The translations under genes were made by a program, and so were the position numbers. Below are positions 30,192 through 37,452 of a stretch of 37,452 nucleotides of DNA, in pieces. The number at the start of each line of letters is the position of its first letter. Positions within the stretch are counted from its first letter, which is position 1. Source of the stretch: Candidatus Rokubacteria bacterium GWA2_70_23 (GTDB lineage: Bacteria; Methylomirabilota; Methylomirabilia; Rokubacteriales; CSP1-6); contig MGBT01000066.1 in the NCBI GenBank assembly GCA_001788395.1, positions 1 through 37,452 on the forward strand, read 5' to 3'. The notes under the pieces are model-generated. The model saw only the letters and a program-made list of their open reading frames with translations, did no database searches and was not told the DNA's origin.

Positions 30192-31463
30192 ATGGCTCCG
30201 CCCCGCCAGGAGCGCCGGCGCCGCCTCTTCCCGTTCCATGCGCCTGAGGCCCGGCGGCTGGCGGCGCTCTTCGGGGTCGTCTACTTCGCCCAGGGGATGT
30301 GGTCGCTCCCCAACCAGACCATCACCATCTCCTTCAAGGACCTGGGCTTCTCCGCCGGCCAGGTGGCGACCTTTTTCACGCTGACCACCTGGCCCTGGTG
30401 GATCAAGCCCGCCTACGGGCTCCTGTCGGACTTCGTGCCGCTGTTCGGCCGCCGCCGCAAGAGCTACTTCCTCTGCGTGTCCGCCGCGGCGGCGGCGGCG
30501 GGCATGACCCTCGGCCTGTCCCGGAGCCACCCCTACTGGTGGCTGGGCATGCTCGCCGCCGCCATGGGGCTGGGACTCGCCTTCAGCGACGTGCTGACGG
30601 ACGCCCTCATGGTGGAGACCGGCCGCGCCCACGGGCTCATCGGGGCCTTCCAGGCCATCCAGTGGAGCGCCATCTACACGGCAGCCGTCCTGGTGGGCGT
30701 CCTCGGCGGGCGCCTGGCCGAGACCCGCAGCCTGGGCCTGGCCTTCCTGATCGCGGCCTGCTTTCCCTTGCTGTCCTTCACGATGGCGTCACTGTTCGTC
30801 CACGAGAAGCGGGCCCGCCCTGACGCCGCGGCCTTCCGCGAGACCTGGAGCGCCGTGCGCGCTGCGCTGGGCGACCGTCCCATCTGGGTGGTCGCGGGCT
30901 TCATCCTCTTCTGGACGTTCAGCCCGTCCTTCGGCCCCGCCCTGCTCTTCTACCAGACGGACACGCTCGGGTTCAGCCAGCGCTTCATCGGCGTCCTCTC
31001 CTCGCTCGGCTCCGCCTCGGCCGTCGTGGGCGCCCTGATCTACGCGCCGCTCTCCCGCCGGCTCCCGCTGCGGCGCCTGATCACGCTGTCCATCGGCGCC
31101 GGCCTGGCGGGCACGCTGGCCTACCTCTTCTATCGCGACGCCACCTCGGCCATCGCCATCGAGCTGGTGTTCGGCGCCGTGGGCATGGTCGTGCAACTCG
31201 CGTTCCTGGAGCTGGCTGCCAAGGCGTGCCCGCGGCGCGTGGAGGGGACCTTCTTCGCGCTACTCATGTCCGTGTACAACCTGGGCGCGCAGGGCTCCCA
31301 GGTGGTGGGCGGCTACCTCTACGACTGGCTCGGCTTCACCCCGCTCGTGCTGATCGGGGCCGTCATGACCGCACTCGCCTGGCCGCTGATCCCCGTGATC
31401 CGCATCGAGGCGATCGAGGAGACATCCCTGGCCGGGCGGGTCCAGACCGAGGCTGCCCGCTAG
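30192..31463 (+). CDS. BT1/folate-biopterin-transporter-like MFS protein (2)
   Basis: 423 aa, tandem duplicate of the preceding gene with the same landmarks (AQGMWSLPNQTI, KPAYGLLSDFVPLFGRRRKS, WTFSPSFGPALLFYQ). The two are similar along their whole length but clearly diverged, so the duplication is not recent. It starts 7 bp after its twin and has a basic N-terminus (RQERRRRLF). Its TAG stop abuts the left end of a MITE-like element, whose first base is the G of the stop codon. Probably cotranscribed with its twin and possibly forming a heteromeric or substrate-diversified pair. Confidence 0.83.
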   Translation: MAPPRQERRRRLFPFHAPEARRLAALFGVVYFAQGMWSLPNQTITISFKDLGFSAGQVATFFTLTTWPWWIKPAYGLLSDFVPLFGRRRKSYFLCVSAAAAAAGMTLGLSRSHPYWWLGMLAAAMGLGLAFSDVLTDALMVETGRAHGLIGAFQAIQWSAIYTAAVLVGVLGGRLAETRSLGLAFLIAACFPLLSFTMASLFVHEKRARPDAAAFRETWSAVRAALGDRPIWVVAGFILFWTFSPSFGPALLFYQTDTLGFSQRFIGVLSSLGSASAVVGALIYAPLSRRLPLRRLITLSIGAGLAGTLAYLFYRDATSAIAIELVFGAVGMVVQLAFLELAAKACPRRVEGTFFALLMSVYNLGAQGSQVVGGYLYDWLGFTPLVLIGAVMTALAWPLIPVIRIEAIEETSLAGRVQTEAAR

Positions 31464-31650
31464 CAGGCCGCTGAAAAAGGCCCATCTGCTTCGTTGACGC
31501 CCTCGGCCGCACGCTCAACGTGGCTCGCTCACGCTCGCCCGGATCTCCGGATCCGCTCACCTCGCCTCCGGCTCGGCTCGCCAAGCGGAGTACGCCTCGC
31601 GTGCGGCCGTCGGGCGCCGCCTTGCATCTGGACCTTTTTGAGCGGCCTGC
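31463..31650. mobile_element. MITE-like element with 27-bp terminal inverted repeats
   Basis: 188 bp without a coding gene. The ends begin GCAGGCCGCT on each strand, and 23 of the outer 27 positions match as inverted repeats. The inside is GC-rich with short palindromes (CGGATCTCCGGATCCG). No transposase is present, so it would depend on one in trans. Target-site duplications were not evident. It lies exactly between a transporter stop and the TfoX-domain gene. Confidence 0.6.
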
Positions 31651-31655
31651 GAAGG

Positions 31656-31687
31656 CTGAAAAAGGCCCATCTGCTGCGTTGACGCCC
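31656..31687 (+). repeat. Partial second copy of the MITE left end
   Basis: The stretch from CTGAAAAAGGCCCATCTGC to GTTGACGCCC repeats positions 31471-31502 with one mismatch. It abuts the stop of the minus-strand TfoX-domain gene. This may be the remainder of a second, nested or truncated element. Confidence 0.65.
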
Positions 31688-31688
31688 T

Positions 31689-32117
31689 TCATGTCGTCTT
31701 CCGCTCCTTTCGCTCGAGATCCTGCTTCCCCGCCTCGTAGCTCCGCCTCAGCCAGCGAATCGCCTTCCCCACATCCCGCGACGTCTCCACGTGGCACTCG
31801 ACCCACCCGCGCGCCGCGAAGCGGCGGGGGGGTACGAAGCCCGGCACCTGGAGCGCCCGCCGCTGATCCTCGGGCGTCAGCCGGATCCAGAGGTCCGTGT
31901 CCTTGGCGCGAAGGGGGAAGCAGGCGAAGAGCTGGGGCCCGACGAAGTAGCCCCAGCGTCCGAACATCGGCGTGACCTTCACGCGCGGCCAGGAGCCCAG
32001 CTGGGTGTTCAGCTCGCCGGCCGGCCCCGTCCCTCCGCGCTCGAGGGTCCGGCGTGTCTTGCGCCCCGGCCCGATTCCTCTCACGCGGCCGGGCTGGCTA
32101 CGGCCAGACCTGGACAT
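31689..32117 (-). CDS. TfoX/Sxy N-terminal-domain protein
   Basis: 142 aa. The core PMFGRWGYFVGPQLFACFPL and DLWIRLTPEDQR match the TfoX N-terminal domain (MFGG-G-F then L-LR-). TfoX regulates competence in gamma-proteobacteria, but short stand-alone domain proteins of this kind are common and of unknown function. Two stretches are rich in basic residues: the N-terminal 35 residues (RSGRSQPGRVRG) and the C-terminus. The start is the ATG at 32117, with GGAGG about 11 bp upstream. The longer frame upstream reads antisense through the MFS gene. Its stop lies 1 bp from a MITE-derived direct repeat. Confidence 0.7.
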   Translation of the reverse strand: MSRSGRSQPGRVRGIGPGRKTRRTLERGGTGPAGELNTQLGSWPRVKVTPMFGRWGYFVGPQLFACFPLRAKDTDLWIRLTPEDQRRALQVPGFVPPRRFAARGWVECHVETSRDVGKAIRWLRRSYEAGKQDLERKERKTT

Positions 32118-32151
32118 AATTGTCTTGCCTCCTCTCGCACGGGTTCGCTGC

Positions 32152-33408
32152 TCACCGCTTGCCCCCCGCCAGCCGCCGCGCCTCGGGGAGGGCGCGCAAC
32201 CAGAGAATGCTCGCGAGCCCCAGGACGCCGCCGATGCCCAGTACCGAGAAGCCCCAGCCCCAACCCGCCACCGCGGTCCGGTCCTGGTAGAGGTCGAGCA
32301 CCATGCCGAAGACGCTGGGCGCGATGGCGCCGGCGCCGAAGCCCAGGAGAGACCGGATGGCCAGCACCGAGCCGAGCCGCGCGGGCGGCACGGTCTCGGT
32401 GATCCCCGTGGAGTAGACGGGCGAATCGCCGAGCGCCGAGAAACCGTAGAGACATCCGGCCACGAGAACCAGCGCGAACGGGGCGCCAAGCAGCCAGCCG
32501 AAGCTGAACGAGCAGGCGCTGCTCACGATCATCATGCCGGCGATCACGGCCGTGCGCCCCCACCGGTCCGAGAGCCATCCGCCGGTGCTCGAGGCGGCGA
32601 TGCCCATCACGTGGAAGAGCGCCGTGAGCCCGGCCCCGAGCCCGGCCGCCGGTGTAGGGGCCGTCCCGTGGGCCACGAGGACGGCCGTCATGAACGCCGG
32701 GGTCCAGGCCCACATGCCCAGGAGCTCCCACGAGTGGAAGACATAGCCGGCGATCATGAGCTGCGCCGCGCGGTTGCCCCCGAGCCCCGTGTCCCAGGTG
32801 AAGCGGCTGGAGGGAACGGCGCCGCGCTCCGTGCGCCCTCGGAACAGGACGAGGGACAGCAGCAGGCACCCGACGGGCCCCAGCGCCAAGACGAAGAGCG
32901 CCGCGCGCCAGCCGGCATGCGCGACGACGAGTCCGCCGATGGCCAGGGCCAGCACATACCCCACCGACGAGGAGGCGAGGAACCAGCCGACAGCCCCGCC
33001 GCGCCGGGCGGGCTCGAAGCGGGCCGCGATCAGCATCACGCCCGGAGTGTAGGTCCCCGCGATGGCGACGGCCGAGAGGAAGAAGAGCACCAGGGCCGAC
33101 GCATGACCATGGGCGAAGATCGGGATGAGGAAGGACGTGACGGCGGCGAGGACAGCCGAGCCGAGGAACACCGCCCGCGGACCCAGGTAGTCCGCCAGGA
33201 CGGACAGCACCACGAGGGACAGCGCCGTCCCGGCCTGGGTGGCCGAGTTGATGGTGCCCGCCGCCGTGAAGGAGAGCCCCCACTCCTCCTGGACCGAGGC
33301 CAGCACCGTGGGGTAGGCCATGGACATGACCGAGCTCCCGGCGCGGGCCATGCAGATGCCGGCGAGCCAGAGGGTGTGGCCGCGATGCCCGCCGCCGGTC
33401 CCCGTCAT
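32152..33408 (-). CDS. Major facilitator superfamily transporter
   Basis: 418 aa with about 12 membrane helices. The N-terminal MARAGSSVMSMAYPTVL and the loop after helix 2 (LADYLGPRAVFLGS, the MFS motif A position) are typical, and a second-half motif GWLSDRWGRT matches the same element after helix 8. No substrate-specific motif is visible; cyanate, nitrate and multidrug exporters are among the relatives. The ATG at 33408 begins just before the first helix. It lies 34 bp upstream of the TfoX-domain gene and 130 bp downstream of the VOC protein gene. Confidence 0.87.
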   Translation of the reverse strand: MTGTGGGHRGHTLWLAGICMARAGSSVMSMAYPTVLASVQEEWGLSFTAAGTINSATQAGTALSLVVLSVLADYLGPRAVFLGSAVLAAVTSFLIPIFAHGHASALVLFFLSAVAIAGTYTPGVMLIAARFEPARRGGAVGWFLASSSVGYVLALAIGGLVVAHAGWRAALFVLALGPVGCLLLSLVLFRGRTERGAVPSSRFTWDTGLGGNRAAQLMIAGYVFHSWELLGMWAWTPAFMTAVLVAHGTAPTPAAGLGAGLTALFHVMGIAASSTGGWLSDRWGRTAVIAGMMIVSSACSFSFGWLLGAPFALVLVAGCLYGFSALGDSPVYSTGITETVPPARLGSVLAIRSLLGFGAGAIAPSVFGMVLDLYQDRTAVAGWGWGFSVLGIGGVLGLASILWLRALPEARRLAGGKR

Positions 33409-33538
33409 GAGCGGGGGACGCGCCCGCCCCGCCTCAGCGCGCCGGATCCAGGTGGCCGAGGGCGACGATGCCGCCGTCCACTTCCTGCAGTCTCATGGCG
33501 GACAGCTCCTGCGTCGAGCCCCCGGAGCGTGGAAGCGC

Positions 33539-34300
33539 TCAGGGGAAGTGGTAGCGGCTGATGTGGAGGTGGACGCCGTGGGACGAGCGCGGCTCGACGG
33601 TCACCTCGGCGGCCCCCACCAGCATGGCGGCCGCCGCGCGCTGCAGCCGCTCCGCGAGGGGCGCCATCTCCGGAGCCACCATGGACAGCGCCACCATGCC
33701 CTCCACGTCCCCCACCTCGGCCGCCGGCACCATGAGGAGCGTGCCGCCGCCCTCCCAGCCGAGCATGCAGCGCGCGCCGCCGTTGATGGCGACCTCGGGC
33801 AGCCCGAAGAGGCGCTGGTAGCTCCTCGCGGCGGCGTGGGGCTCGCGGCAGCCGATGACGAGCCGCTTGAGACGGACGGGCGAGTCCTGGGACTGCGCGC
33901 CGTGCGGCGGCGTGGCCAGCTCCACCAGCACGCCGTGGCACGCCGCCGGGCTGAGGAACGCGATCCGTCCCGCGAGCCCCTGGCGGGCGCGCTCATCGAG
34001 GAGCGGCACGGCCTCCGCCCGGAGCCCGCTCAGCGCCGCGTCCACGTCCGGCGTCTCGAAGCAGACGTGGTGGAGCCCTTCCCCGCGCCTGGCCAGGAAG
34101 CGAGCCACGCCGCTGTCCGGCGTCGTGGGCTCGAGCAGCTCGATCTCGCTCTCGCCGGCGGCCAGGAGCGCGGCCCGCACGCCCTGGTCGGGGATCTCGG
34201 CCTGACGGACGAGCGGCAGCCCCAGGGTGTCGCGCCAGAAGCCATAGGCGCGATCGAGCCGCTCGACGACAATCCCGACGTGATGGATCTTGGTGACCAT
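33539..34300 (-). CDS. VOC-fold protein, methylmalonyl-CoA epimerase-like
   Basis: 253 aa, two vicinal-oxygen-chelate modules. Module 1 (1 to about 130) has IHHVGIVVERLDRAYGFW, EIELLEP and GLHHVCFET, the metal-binding His/Glu pattern of methylmalonyl-CoA epimerases. Module 2 (about 135-253) is a more degenerate VOC half. Single-domain epimerases are about 135-150 aa, so this two-module form is atypical and could be a dioxygenase-like or glyoxalase-like protein instead. The ATG at 34300 gives the standard start (MVTKIHHVGI); a GTG at 34315 is possible. It is last of the VOC/aldo-keto/CopC/GNAT run. Confidence 0.75.
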   Translation of the reverse strand: MVTKIHHVGIVVERLDRAYGFWRDTLGLPLVRQAEIPDQGVRAALLAAGESEIELLEPTTPDSGVARFLARRGEGLHHVCFETPDVDAALSGLRAEAVPLLDERARQGLAGRIAFLSPAACHGVLVELATPPHGAQSQDSPVRLKRLVIGCREPHAAARSYQRLFGLPEVAINGGARCMLGWEGGGTLLMVPAAEVGDVEGMVALSMVAPEMAPLAERLQRAAAAMLVGAAEVTVEPRSSHGVHLHISRYHFP

Positions 34301-34323
34301 TGCCAGTCGAATCACGCCGTATC

Positions 34324-34352
34324 ACCGTAGCCGACAACTCCGGAGATTTCAA
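34324..34352 (-). promoter_or_regulatory. Possible promoter of the VOC gene
   Basis: TTGAAA (34352-34347), a 17-bp spacer and TACGGT (34329-34324) precede the gene in the 67-bp gap after the aldo/keto reductase. The -35 is good and the -10 weak. Confidence 0.3.
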
Positions 34353-34367
34353 GGACTCGCCTCGGCG

Positions 34368-35477
34368 TCACGCCTCCTGGAACAGCTTCCCGAACTCCGG
34401 CCACGGCACGGGAGGCACGGCGACCAGCCGCCCGTTCTCCTCCACGTGCGCGACGCCCTTCATGCCCACGAGCGCGGTCCCGATGCCGGGAGTGGAGCGC
34501 ACGAACTGCAGCGCGCGCTGGGCGTCGGTGTCGAGCCCCGGCAGGAACCGGCCCACGACCTCCGGCAGCCCGCGGGCAAGCTGGCCCTGGTAGATCGAGG
34601 CCGAGCTCATGATATAGATGCCGAGGCGCTGGGCCACCGCCAGGAGCGTTACCGTGTCCCCGCCCGCGCGCTGGTTGGCCGTGGTGAAGGCCTCGGTCAT
34701 GGCGAGGTTATACGGGAGCTGGATCACCCGGAAATGGTGCGCCTCGCCTGCCACCTCGGCGGCCAGGAGCGCCAGATCCTCGAGCGAGAGGTAGTCGGGT
34801 GCCGCGGGCGGCTGGCGAAATCCGTTCCACGTGGCGGTCCCGAACACGCGGATCTTCCCGTCGCCCACCGCGCCCTCGAGGAACTCGAAGGCGGCGCGCA
34901 TCCGGGCCCTGAAGGTGGGGCGATCCACGGCCGAGAGCTGCATCTCCGGGTTGTGAAGATAGTAGACGTCGATGGTCTCCACGCCGAGGTTGGCCCGGCT
35001 CCGGTCGAGCTGGTCGGCGAGGTAGCGCGGGGTGAGGCAGTGGCAGCCCCCCACCAGGTCCTCCGGGCGCAGGATGCCGGGACCGATGTAGGTCTCGGCG
35101 AGATAGGCGCCGGGATTGGGCGGCATGGCACCGTCGAAGGGGACGAAGCCCCCCTTCGTCGCCAGCACCACCTGCTCGCGCGTCACGCCACCCGAGGCGA
35201 TCACGTCGCGGAGCGCCACACCCACGGCCCGCTCGCTCCGCTGGTAGCGGTAGTTCACGGCGGAGTCCGCCACGTTGATCCCGACTGCGAGGGCGCGCGT
35301 CACCGCCGCTCGGTACGAGCGGTCGGTGGCGTCGTCCTCGGCACCGAGATAGGTGCCGATGCCCACGGAGGACAGGGTGAGCCCGCGCCACGAGCGGAAG
35401 TGCTCCGGCGCCGCCGCCGCGCCCAGGCCCGCCCGGTAGGCCGCCGTTCCTTCAGCCGTCGCGAATCCGGTGATCAC
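34368..35477 (-). CDS. Aldo/keto reductase
   Basis: 369 aa NAD(P)H-dependent TIM-barrel reductase. The active-site tetrad is visible: Asp and Tyr in NVADSAVNYRYQ, Lys in VLATKGGF and His in YYLHNPEMQ. The GIGTYLG near residue 40 opens the barrel. It has about 30 extra residues at the N-terminus and about 40 more overall than the usual 320-330 aa. Its substrate is not predictable. The GTG start at 35477 overlaps the stop of the upstream CopC-domain gene (GTGA), implying coupling. Confidence 0.88.
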   Translation of the reverse strand: MITGFATAEGTAAYRAGLGAAAAPEHFRSWRGLTLSSVGIGTYLGAEDDATDRSYRAAVTRALAVGINVADSAVNYRYQRSERAVGVALRDVIASGGVTREQVVLATKGGFVPFDGAMPPNPGAYLAETYIGPGILRPEDLVGGCHCLTPRYLADQLDRSRANLGVETIDVYYLHNPEMQLSAVDRPTFRARMRAAFEFLEGAVGDGKIRVFGTATWNGFRQPPAAPDYLSLEDLALLAAEVAGEAHHFRVIQLPYNLAMTEAFTTANQRAGGDTVTLLAVAQRLGIYIMSSASIYQGQLARGLPEVVGRFLPGLDTDAQRALQFVRSTPGIGTALVGMKGVAHVEENGRLVAVPPVPWPEFGKLFQEA

Positions 35478-35884
35478 GTCAGGCCTCCCGGTACGAGAGA
35501 AGGATGGCTCCGATCAACAGGAAGGATGATGTGCCCGTCGGCGGCCAGCACCTTGAAGCGGACCACGTAGGTGCCGGCGCGGAGGGGGCGCAGCGGGATC
35601 ACGAGCCGGTCGGGCGAGGACGGGAGGTCGGGAGCGACGGACGACACCGGCACGGCCATGGGGCGCCCGCCGACCTCCTCGATGGTCGCGCGGCTGAGCG
35701 CGTGCTCGATTTTCCCGTTGAAGCGGAGCACGACGCGACCCGGCGGCGCGAGGAGCGCGGCGTCGTGGGCGGGGAAGGACTCGAGCACGATGGCATGCCC
35801 GGTCGCGGCCGCCGGCAGGACGAGCGTGCCCGCCAGGGCGAGCGCCGCGAGCAGCCGGGGTCGGCCTGCGGAGTTTTTCCGCAT
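35474..35884 (-). CDS. CopC-domain periplasmic copper-binding protein
   Basis: 136 aa. The signal peptide (LLAALALAGTLVLPAAATG) would leave His30 at the mature N-terminus, the Cu(II) ligand of CopC proteins. The beta-sandwich follows (ESFPAHDAALLAPPGRVVLRF, then YVVRFKVLAADGH with His118, the second ligand). After ADGH the usual G-x3-F strand is missing and the tail is only 18 residues. A hydrophobic tail (SSFLLIGAILLSY) occurs in another frame at the same place, so a frameshift or deletion is likely. A copper-binding role is inferred from the domain. The gene lies 5 bp after the GNAT gene. Confidence 0.75.
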   Translation of the reverse strand: MRKNSAGRPRLLAALALAGTLVLPAAATGHAIVLESFPAHDAALLAPPGRVVLRFNGKIEHALSRATIEEVGGRPMAVPVSSVAPDLPSSPDRLVIPLRPLRAGTYVVRFKVLAADGHIILPVDRSHPSLVPGGLT

Positions 35885-35889
35885 CCTGC

Positions 35890-36918
35890 CTAGCGCCAGT
35901 CGTCGAGCACCAGGTTGGTGGGGTCCTCGTCGTCGATCTGCTTGCCCCGCTTCATGCGGACCATGATGAGGTCCATCTGGTAGCCGCGCTCGAGCAGCGC
36001 CTGGTAGGCCGTCCAGTAGTAGCTGTAGACGGGCGCCACGACCCGCTGGAGGCCCGCCTCATGGGCCAGGTCCTCGAGCGCTCCGAGCAGCGCATGGAGG
36101 TACTCCGGCTTCCGGTGCTTCGGATCGATGGCCAGGAACTTGACGTAGAGACTGCCCTGCGGCGCCTCGCTGACCCCCGGCGTGTGGTAGATGGCGAAGC
36201 CGATCACCTCCCGCCCCTTCTCGAGGATGAGGGTGTCGCCCAGCGCCAGGCCGTCCACGATCTCCACTTCCTTGCCGAGGTCCATGCCGCGGAAGACGCC
36301 GTTCGTGATCCGGTGCAGTTTGAGGATCGCCGCCTTCTTCTTCGCCTCCTCGAGCGCCGAGTAGCGCTTGAGGCTCACCGCCGGCTTCGCCGGGCGGGTG
36401 GTCTGGACGATCTCGCGACGGTCCAGGGATTTGGCCGTGATCACCACGAGCCCGCGCGGCCGGTAGCCGCACTTCTGGTACAGGACGAGATGCCGCGGGC
36501 TGTACGGATAGGTGGCGAGGCCCTGCATGACGGCCTTGTTCTCGTCGAAGAAGCCCTGGCACGCCGTGAGGAGCTGCTGGCCGATGTCCTGGCTCTGGTA
36601 GTTGGGGAGCACCGCGACGGGCCCCACCAGACCGAGGGTGCCCCACATGACGGCCACGGCAGCACCGACGATCTTGCCATCGCCTTCCTCGGCGACGAAG
36701 CACCCCCAGGGCTCCATCAGCCAGCGGTGGTGGATGTACTGGGCGCCGCCGAACACCTGGCGCGGCCGCGTGCCCATCTGCCGCTCATAGAAGTCCGAGA
36801 AGGCCTGCTCGATCACGTCGCGGACCTTGGAGAGATCGCCCTTGCGCACGCGGCGGATCTTGATCAGGGGGGAGCGCCCCTGGCTGTCAAGGCCGGGCCG
36901 GTCCACGGTGGCCCTCAT
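35890..36918 (-). CDS. Tandem GNAT-domain acetyltransferase-like protein
   Basis: 342 aa with two GNAT-like halves. The first (residues 20-170) has the acetyl-CoA loop in GPVAVLPNYQSQDIGQQLL, close to the usual Q/R-x-x-G motif, and LVLYQKCGYRPRG at the end of the fold. The second (about 215-330) has LYVKFLAIDPKHRKPEYLHAL and YQALLERGYQ. The substrate is unknown. The start is the ATG at 36918, overlapping the stop of the upstream dehydrogenase gene by 4 bp. The longer frame upstream is antisense to nothing recognisable. Confidence 0.83.
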   Translation of the reverse strand: MRATVDRPGLDSQGRSPLIKIRRVRKGDLSKVRDVIEQAFSDFYERQMGTRPRQVFGGAQYIHHRWLMEPWGCFVAEEGDGKIVGAAVAVMWGTLGLVGPVAVLPNYQSQDIGQQLLTACQGFFDENKAVMQGLATYPYSPRHLVLYQKCGYRPRGLVVITAKSLDRREIVQTTRPAKPAVSLKRYSALEEAKKKAAILKLHRITNGVFRGMDLGKEVEIVDGLALGDTLILEKGREVIGFAIYHTPGVSEAPQGSLYVKFLAIDPKHRKPEYLHALLGALEDLAHEAGLQRVVAPVYSYYWTAYQALLERGYQMDLIMVRMKRGKQIDDEDPTNLVLDDWR

Positions 36919-37452
36919 GCCTGAGCCGGAAGTCCCGCGAGATCTTCCAGCAGCGTGATCACCCCCGAGTGATCGAGTCCCCCCCGCCCCTTCACCCTGA
37001 GGGCGTTGAAGAGCTCCTGCACGACGGCGGTGCAGGGCAGCGGCACGCCGAGGGCGCGCGAGGCCTCCATGATCAGCCCCAGGTCCTTGAAGTGCAGGTC
37101 GATCTTGAAGCCGGGCGTGTAGGTGCCCGAGACGTAGTTGGGCGTCTTCTGCTCCAGGCACTTGGAGCCGGCCAGCCCGCCGCCGAGCGCCTTGAGCGTG
37201 AGCTCGCGGTCGAGCCCCGCCTTGCGCGCCAGCGTGAGCGCCTCGCCGAGCGCCGTCAGGTTCAGGGCGACGATAATCTGGTTGGCCAGCTTCGTGAAGC
37301 CGCCGGCGCCGAGCGGACCGAGATGCGTAATCGTCTTGCCGAGGGCCTGGAACACGGGCAGCGCGGCATCGAAGTCCGCCTGCTCTCCGCCGACCATGAT
37401 GGACAGCGCCGCGTCGATGGCGCCCTTCTCCCCGCCCGACACCGGCGCGTCG
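36915..37452 (-). CDS. Beta-hydroxyacid dehydrogenase, partial (3-hydroxyisobutyrate/tartronate semialdehyde reductase family)
   Basis: Only the C-terminal 178 or so codons are in the window; the gene runs off the right edge. The visible start DAPVSGG is the substrate-binding signature of this family, and GGFTKLANQ holds the catalytic lysine. IVALNLTALGEAL and FKIDLHFKDLGL are standard. The NAD-binding half lies outside the window. These enzymes reduce or oxidise 3-hydroxy acids such as 3-hydroxyisobutyrate or tartronate semialdehyde. It is the first visible gene of the leftward run, overlapping the GNAT gene. Confidence 0.9.
   Translation of the reverse strand, partial: DAPVSGGEKGAIDAALSIMVGGEQADFDAALPVFQALGKTITHLGPLGAGGFTKLANQIIVALNLTALGEALTLARKAGLDRELTLKALGGGLAGSKCLEQKTPNYVSGTYTPGFKIDLHFKDLGLIMEASRALGVPLPCTAVVQELFNALRVKGRGGLDHSGVITLLEDLAGLPAQA

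Noticed and set aside
33434-33496. 20-codon minus-strand frame with a GGAG upstream, between the VOC and MFS genes
   Set aside because: Too short to support; no homology features.

Overview
This is a 37.5 kb stretch of very GC-rich bacterial chromosome. Codon use is strongly GC-biased and genes are tightly packed, with many ATGA or GTGA start/stop overlaps. It carries a hopanoid locus (hpnH, hpnG, hpnA, hpnD, shc, hpnN), an Mla-type lipid ABC system and a myo-inositol-1-phosphate synthase. That mix, with interspersed short repeats, suits an uncultured soil or subsurface lineage such as Candidatus Rokubacteria/Methylomirabilota (NC10). The placement is an inference from gene content; no rRNA, tRNA, phage or CRISPR was seen.

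Region 1 (27-6098, minus strand) is a probable operon transcribed right to left: hpnH, a 110-residue unknown protein, hpnG, hpnA, hpnD and two overlapping zinc alcohol dehydrogenases. It builds the adenosylhopane/ribosylhopane side chain. HpnD makes the squalene precursor. The dehydrogenases are candidates for an unassigned side-chain reduction. Region 2 (6518-12998, plus) starts divergently with squalene-hopene cyclase, translationally coupled to mlaE and mlaF. A repeat-filled gap follows, then mlaD, a TolC-like outer-membrane protein and mlaC. This links hopanoid synthesis to lipid traffic across the envelope.

Region 3 (13306-26214, plus) is the most intriguing part. It holds two nucleotidyltransferases, two CDP-alcohol phosphotransferases with degenerate nucleotidyltransferase-like N-termini, an HpnL-like flippase-domain protein, inositol-1-phosphate synthase, the hopanoid exporter HpnN, a HAD hydrolase, an ATP-grasp protein, a class III aminotransferase and a GFO/IDH/MocA dehydrogenase. 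Together they look like a pathway making and attaching an inositol-phosphate, and possibly amino-cyclitol, headgroup to a lipid at the hopanoid locus. The product cannot be read from sequence.

Region 4 (26211-37452) is ordinary accessory metabolism: a divergent malate synthase-like protein, a 2-oxoglutarate/Fe(II) oxygenase, a 40-codon remnant of a molybdopterin oxidoreductase, a tandem pair of BT1-like transporters, a 188-bp MITE-like element, a TfoX-domain protein, an MFS transporter, and a minus-strand run of VOC, aldo/keto reductase, CopC, GNAT and a truncated beta-hydroxyacid dehydrogenase gene.

Three repeat families stand out. A 69-bp repeat occurs in five copies, all between genes of the hopanoid/Mla part. 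A 90-bp direct repeat lies just upstream of mlaD. The MITE-like element has 27-bp terminal inverted repeats.
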